Made by a program: the position numbers and the translations under genes | The notes under the pieces: generated by a model | Databases searched by the model: none | The model's input: only the letters and a program-made list of their open reading frames with translations | What the model was told of the DNA's origin: nothing | Shown: piece by piece, positions 61,598 to 64,000 of the stretch | How the letters are laid out: each line of letters begins with the position of its first letter | How positions within the stretch are numbered: position 1 is the stretch's first letter | Source: Clavibacter sp. | Lineage (GTDB): Bacteria; Actinomycetota; Actinomycetes; Nanopelagicales; Nanopelagicaceae | Assembly (NCBI GenBank): GCA_003569145.1 | Contig: BGOH01000008.1 | Coordinates: 1-64,000, forward strand | DNA length: 64,000 bases | Reading direction: 5' to 3'

Positions 61598-62050
61598 TCA
61601 GTTGTTAAATCCTCGCGCAAACTTCGCCAAGGAGTAATTCACAGCAAGCAAGATTCCTGGTTTTATCAGGGCCAGAATCGCAGCTGGAGCATCGATTCGT
61701 TCATACCAATCAAATCTAGTTTCACCTGGCGCTATCTCTATTAGACGAAATTCTCCAATTCCTTTAATCCAACGACCATAGTGATCAACGGCGCAAAAAG
61801 TCTCTGGAATCCAAGCAGTAATTTTCATCTCATCCCAGATGCCAATTTTTCCAATTCCAGTAAATGCAGAAATTGTTGTGCCAATACCTGAGCTTCCATC
61901 TTTATCCGCACTTGAATTCACCTTTGTCAGAGCCATCCACTGACCTTGACTCTTCCAATCAACTAATTTTTCCCAAACTTCACCAATGGGCGCAGAGATA
62001 GTTACGCTGGCTCTAAAGTCCGCAAGTTTGGATTTACTATTCATGCTCAT
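61598..62050 (-). CDS. SRPBCC-family protein
   Basis: FRASVTISAPIGEVWEKLVDWKSQGQWMALTKV.., ETRFDWYERIDAP. Confidence 0.75.
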   Translation of the reverse strand: MSMNSKSKLADFRASVTISAPIGEVWEKLVDWKSQGQWMALTKVNSSADKDGSSGIGTTISAFTGIGKIGIWDEMKITAWIPETFCAVDHYGRWIKGIGEFRLIEIAPGETRFDWYERIDAPAAILALIKPGILLAVNYSLAKFARGFNN

Positions 62051-62586
62051 GAAGTCACATGCTTTATCGCGCTATCAATTGTGTTACACCAAGAAACTAA
62101 CTCATGCTGACCTGGTTTCATAAAGTTCATTGCAGTTAAGTCATCTAGCGCTAAACGAAGCGAGCCATAGACTCCACTTGGATCTAGAATTGCAATTGGC
62201 TTGTTGTGAAAACCTAAATATCTTCCCACCCAGATTTCCAATAACTCCTCGAGTGTGCCAATCCCACCAGGAAGTGCGATAAAACCATCGGCTAAGCTTT
62301 CAATTAAACCTTTTCGCTCACGCATATCTTTTACTACATGCATCTGGCTTGCATCATGGTCAATAAATTCCACACTCATTAGCCGCTCTGGAATAACTCC
62401 AATAGTTATACCGCCATTTTCTCTTGCGCCCTTGGCCACCTCGCCCATTACCGATATCGCGCCGCCTCCCCAGACCAATTCATGGCCTAATTTGGCAAGG
62501 GATGCCCCTAATTCAAAGCCAAGCTCTAGATTCTCTTTTGAAACTAAGGTCGATGATGCGCAATAAACGGCAACTTTCATAGCCAC
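62047..62586 (-). CDS. LOG-family (TIGR00730) protein
   Basis: VYCASS.., LVWGGGAISVMGEVAKGA, FIALPGGIGTLEELLEIW. Confidence 0.9.
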   Translation of the reverse strand: MAMKVAVYCASSTLVSKENLELGFELGASLAKLGHELVWGGGAISVMGEVAKGARENGGITIGVIPERLMSVEFIDHDASQMHVVKDMRERKGLIESLADGFIALPGGIGTLEELLEIWVGRYLGFHNKPIAILDPSGVYGSLRLALDDLTAMNFMKPGQHELVSWCNTIDSAIKHVTS

Positions 62587-62655
62587 ACTCTAAAGCAGTT
62601 TTTTTCTTACGCTTACTCTGGGCAAGTGCTAGCCAATAGTTGGTAGCGTTGGACG

Positions 62656-63579
62656 GTGAGCAAAGCTAGCGCGGCATATGGTTATGGGATTTCAACCATT
62701 GCAAAAGATGGATCGATACTTGATACCTATTTTCATCAACTAGGCCTAGGCGCAGCTGAAGCAAGCAGAGTTGATTTAACAAGCCTTGAAGGGGCAGATA
62801 ACGAGCGAGAGATAACGCGAGCCCTAGTAAAGACAGAAATTGAGCTAGATAAGCCGCCGGCAAGTGTTGCTGATGCCTACTTGCGACTTCATCTACTCTC
62901 TCATCGTTTAGTTAAACCACATGGGTTATCACTTGAAGGAATTTTTTCAATTCTTAACAATGTCGTTTGGACTTCCCATGGGCCCTGCGCTATTGCTGGA
63001 TTTGATCAGGTGCGTTTAAAGCTGCGTGCTAAATATGGCTATCTTGCAATTTACGGCGTAGATAAATTTCCAAGGATGCTTGATTATGTTGTTCCAGAAG
63101 GAGTGCGAATTGCGGATGCAGATCGCGTAAGACTTGGAGCTTATTTATCACCTGGAACAACGGTGATGCATGAAGGCTTTGTTAACTTCAATGCTGGAAC
63201 TCTTGGCGCATCAATGGTTGAGGGCCGAATCTCGGCAGGAGTTGTTGTCGGCGATGGTTCAGATATCGGCGGCGGAGCTTCGATTATGGGAACGCTAAGT
63301 GGCGGCGGAAAAGAAGTAATCTCTATTGGCAAGCGAACACTTCTAGGGGCCAACTCAGGACTTGGAATTTCCCTTGGTGATGATTGCGTTTTAGAAGCTG
63401 GCGTCTATTTAACTGCAGGCTCAAAAGTACTTCTACCAGATGGCAAAGTAGTCAAAGCAAGAGAGCTATCTGGCGCAAATTCACTTTTGATCCGTAGAAA
63501 TTCCCAGAGCGGTGCACTTGAAGCACTTAATAAAAGTGGAACTTGGGGCGGCTTAAATAGCGTGCTGCACTCTAATTAA
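62656..63579 (+). CDS. dapD: 2,3,4,5-tetrahydropyridine-2,6-dicarboxylate N-succinyltransferase (GTG start)
   Basis: GAYLSPGTTVMHEGFVNFNAGTLGASMVEGRISAGVVVGDGSDIGGGASIMGTLSGGGKEVISIGKRTLLGANSG. Confidence 0.93.
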   Translation: MSKASAAYGYGISTIAKDGSILDTYFHQLGLGAAEASRVDLTSLEGADNEREITRALVKTEIELDKPPASVADAYLRLHLLSHRLVKPHGLSLEGIFSILNNVVWTSHGPCAIAGFDQVRLKLRAKYGYLAIYGVDKFPRMLDYVVPEGVRIADADRVRLGAYLSPGTTVMHEGFVNFNAGTLGASMVEGRISAGVVVGDGSDIGGGASIMGTLSGGGKEVISIGKRTLLGANSGLGISLGDDCVLEAGVYLTAGSKVLLPDGKVVKARELSGANSLLIRRNSQSGALEALNKSGTWGGLNSVLHSN

Positions 63580-64000
63580 ATAAGGCAGTAGTTAGATCGT
63601 TCAACAATATCTGGCAGACACTCTTTAGCGATAAAGGGCAGCTTCACAATTGCCTTTGTGTTATGAATCCAGGTTGATGGAAGTTTTACTCTAGCTCGAA
63701 AGAGCTCTCCAGTTAGCGTTGTGGTTGCCCCAGTACTTGAAATTGCTGTAATTGAACTAATGCTTCCAGTTTGAGTTCTTGAGTTAATGGTAAATGACAC
63801 AACATTAGGTAGCAGAAAGGCTTGCGCCATAGCGCTCTGTGGCACAAACCTTGACCAAAGTGCATATCTGCGATTAATTGTTGGATCTAAGCTCCATGGA
63901 TCAGGAACTCCAGTTAGGTAAGGAAGTGGACTTCCCCAAACATCAACAACATTTTGAGTAACTCCCCCACTTGATGAAAAGTAAAAGGCTTGAATTGGTT
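63576..64000 (-). CDS. SpoIID/LytB-domain protein, 5' end beyond window
   Basis: Open to edge: PIQAFYFSSSGGVTQNVVDVWGSPLPYLTGVPDPWSLDPTINRRYALWSRFVPQSAMAQAF.. Confidence 0.75.
   Translation of the reverse strand, partial: PIQAFYFSSSGGVTQNVVDVWGSPLPYLTGVPDPWSLDPTINRRYALWSRFVPQSAMAQAFLLPNVVSFTINSRTQTGSISSITAISSTGATTTLTGELFRARVKLPSTWIHNTKAIVKLPFIAKECLPDIVERSNYCLI

Overview
The window looks like a low-GC actinobacterial chromosome segment. My inference is a freshwater acI/Nanopelagicales-type genome, based on WhiB1/WhiB2, MtrAB, MshB, DUF3107/DUF3499/DUF3117-type genes and compact overlapping ORFs. Content is mostly housekeeping: a riboflavin operon behind an FMN riboswitch, a sugar ABC transporter with GH13 and LacI genes, argG, msrAB, whiB1/pdtaS, a SAF/CpaE-like pair, secA/comF/mtrBA/ahcY, a cell-envelope locus around whiB2, dapC/fdxA/cysS/mshB, a Mrp/TatB/pepA block and dapD. 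There are two tRNAs (Lys-CTT, Arg-CCG). I saw no CRISPR array, prophage, transposase or rRNA. Roughly the first 31 kb contain about 20 apparent small frameshifts in conserved genes, while 31-64 kb shows essentially none; where I could reconstruct the site, it is usually a missing base. This points to sequence error rather than mass pseudogenisation. I did not find a convincing undescribed multi-gene system. The best leads are regulatory: a canonical promoter plus terminator-like hairpin packed into the whiB2 leader, an actinobacterial DnaA-box match in a divergent promoter, strong hairpins in the sugar operon, and a few coupled small ORFs missing from the supplied track. All calls come from reading the sequence; no database search was run.
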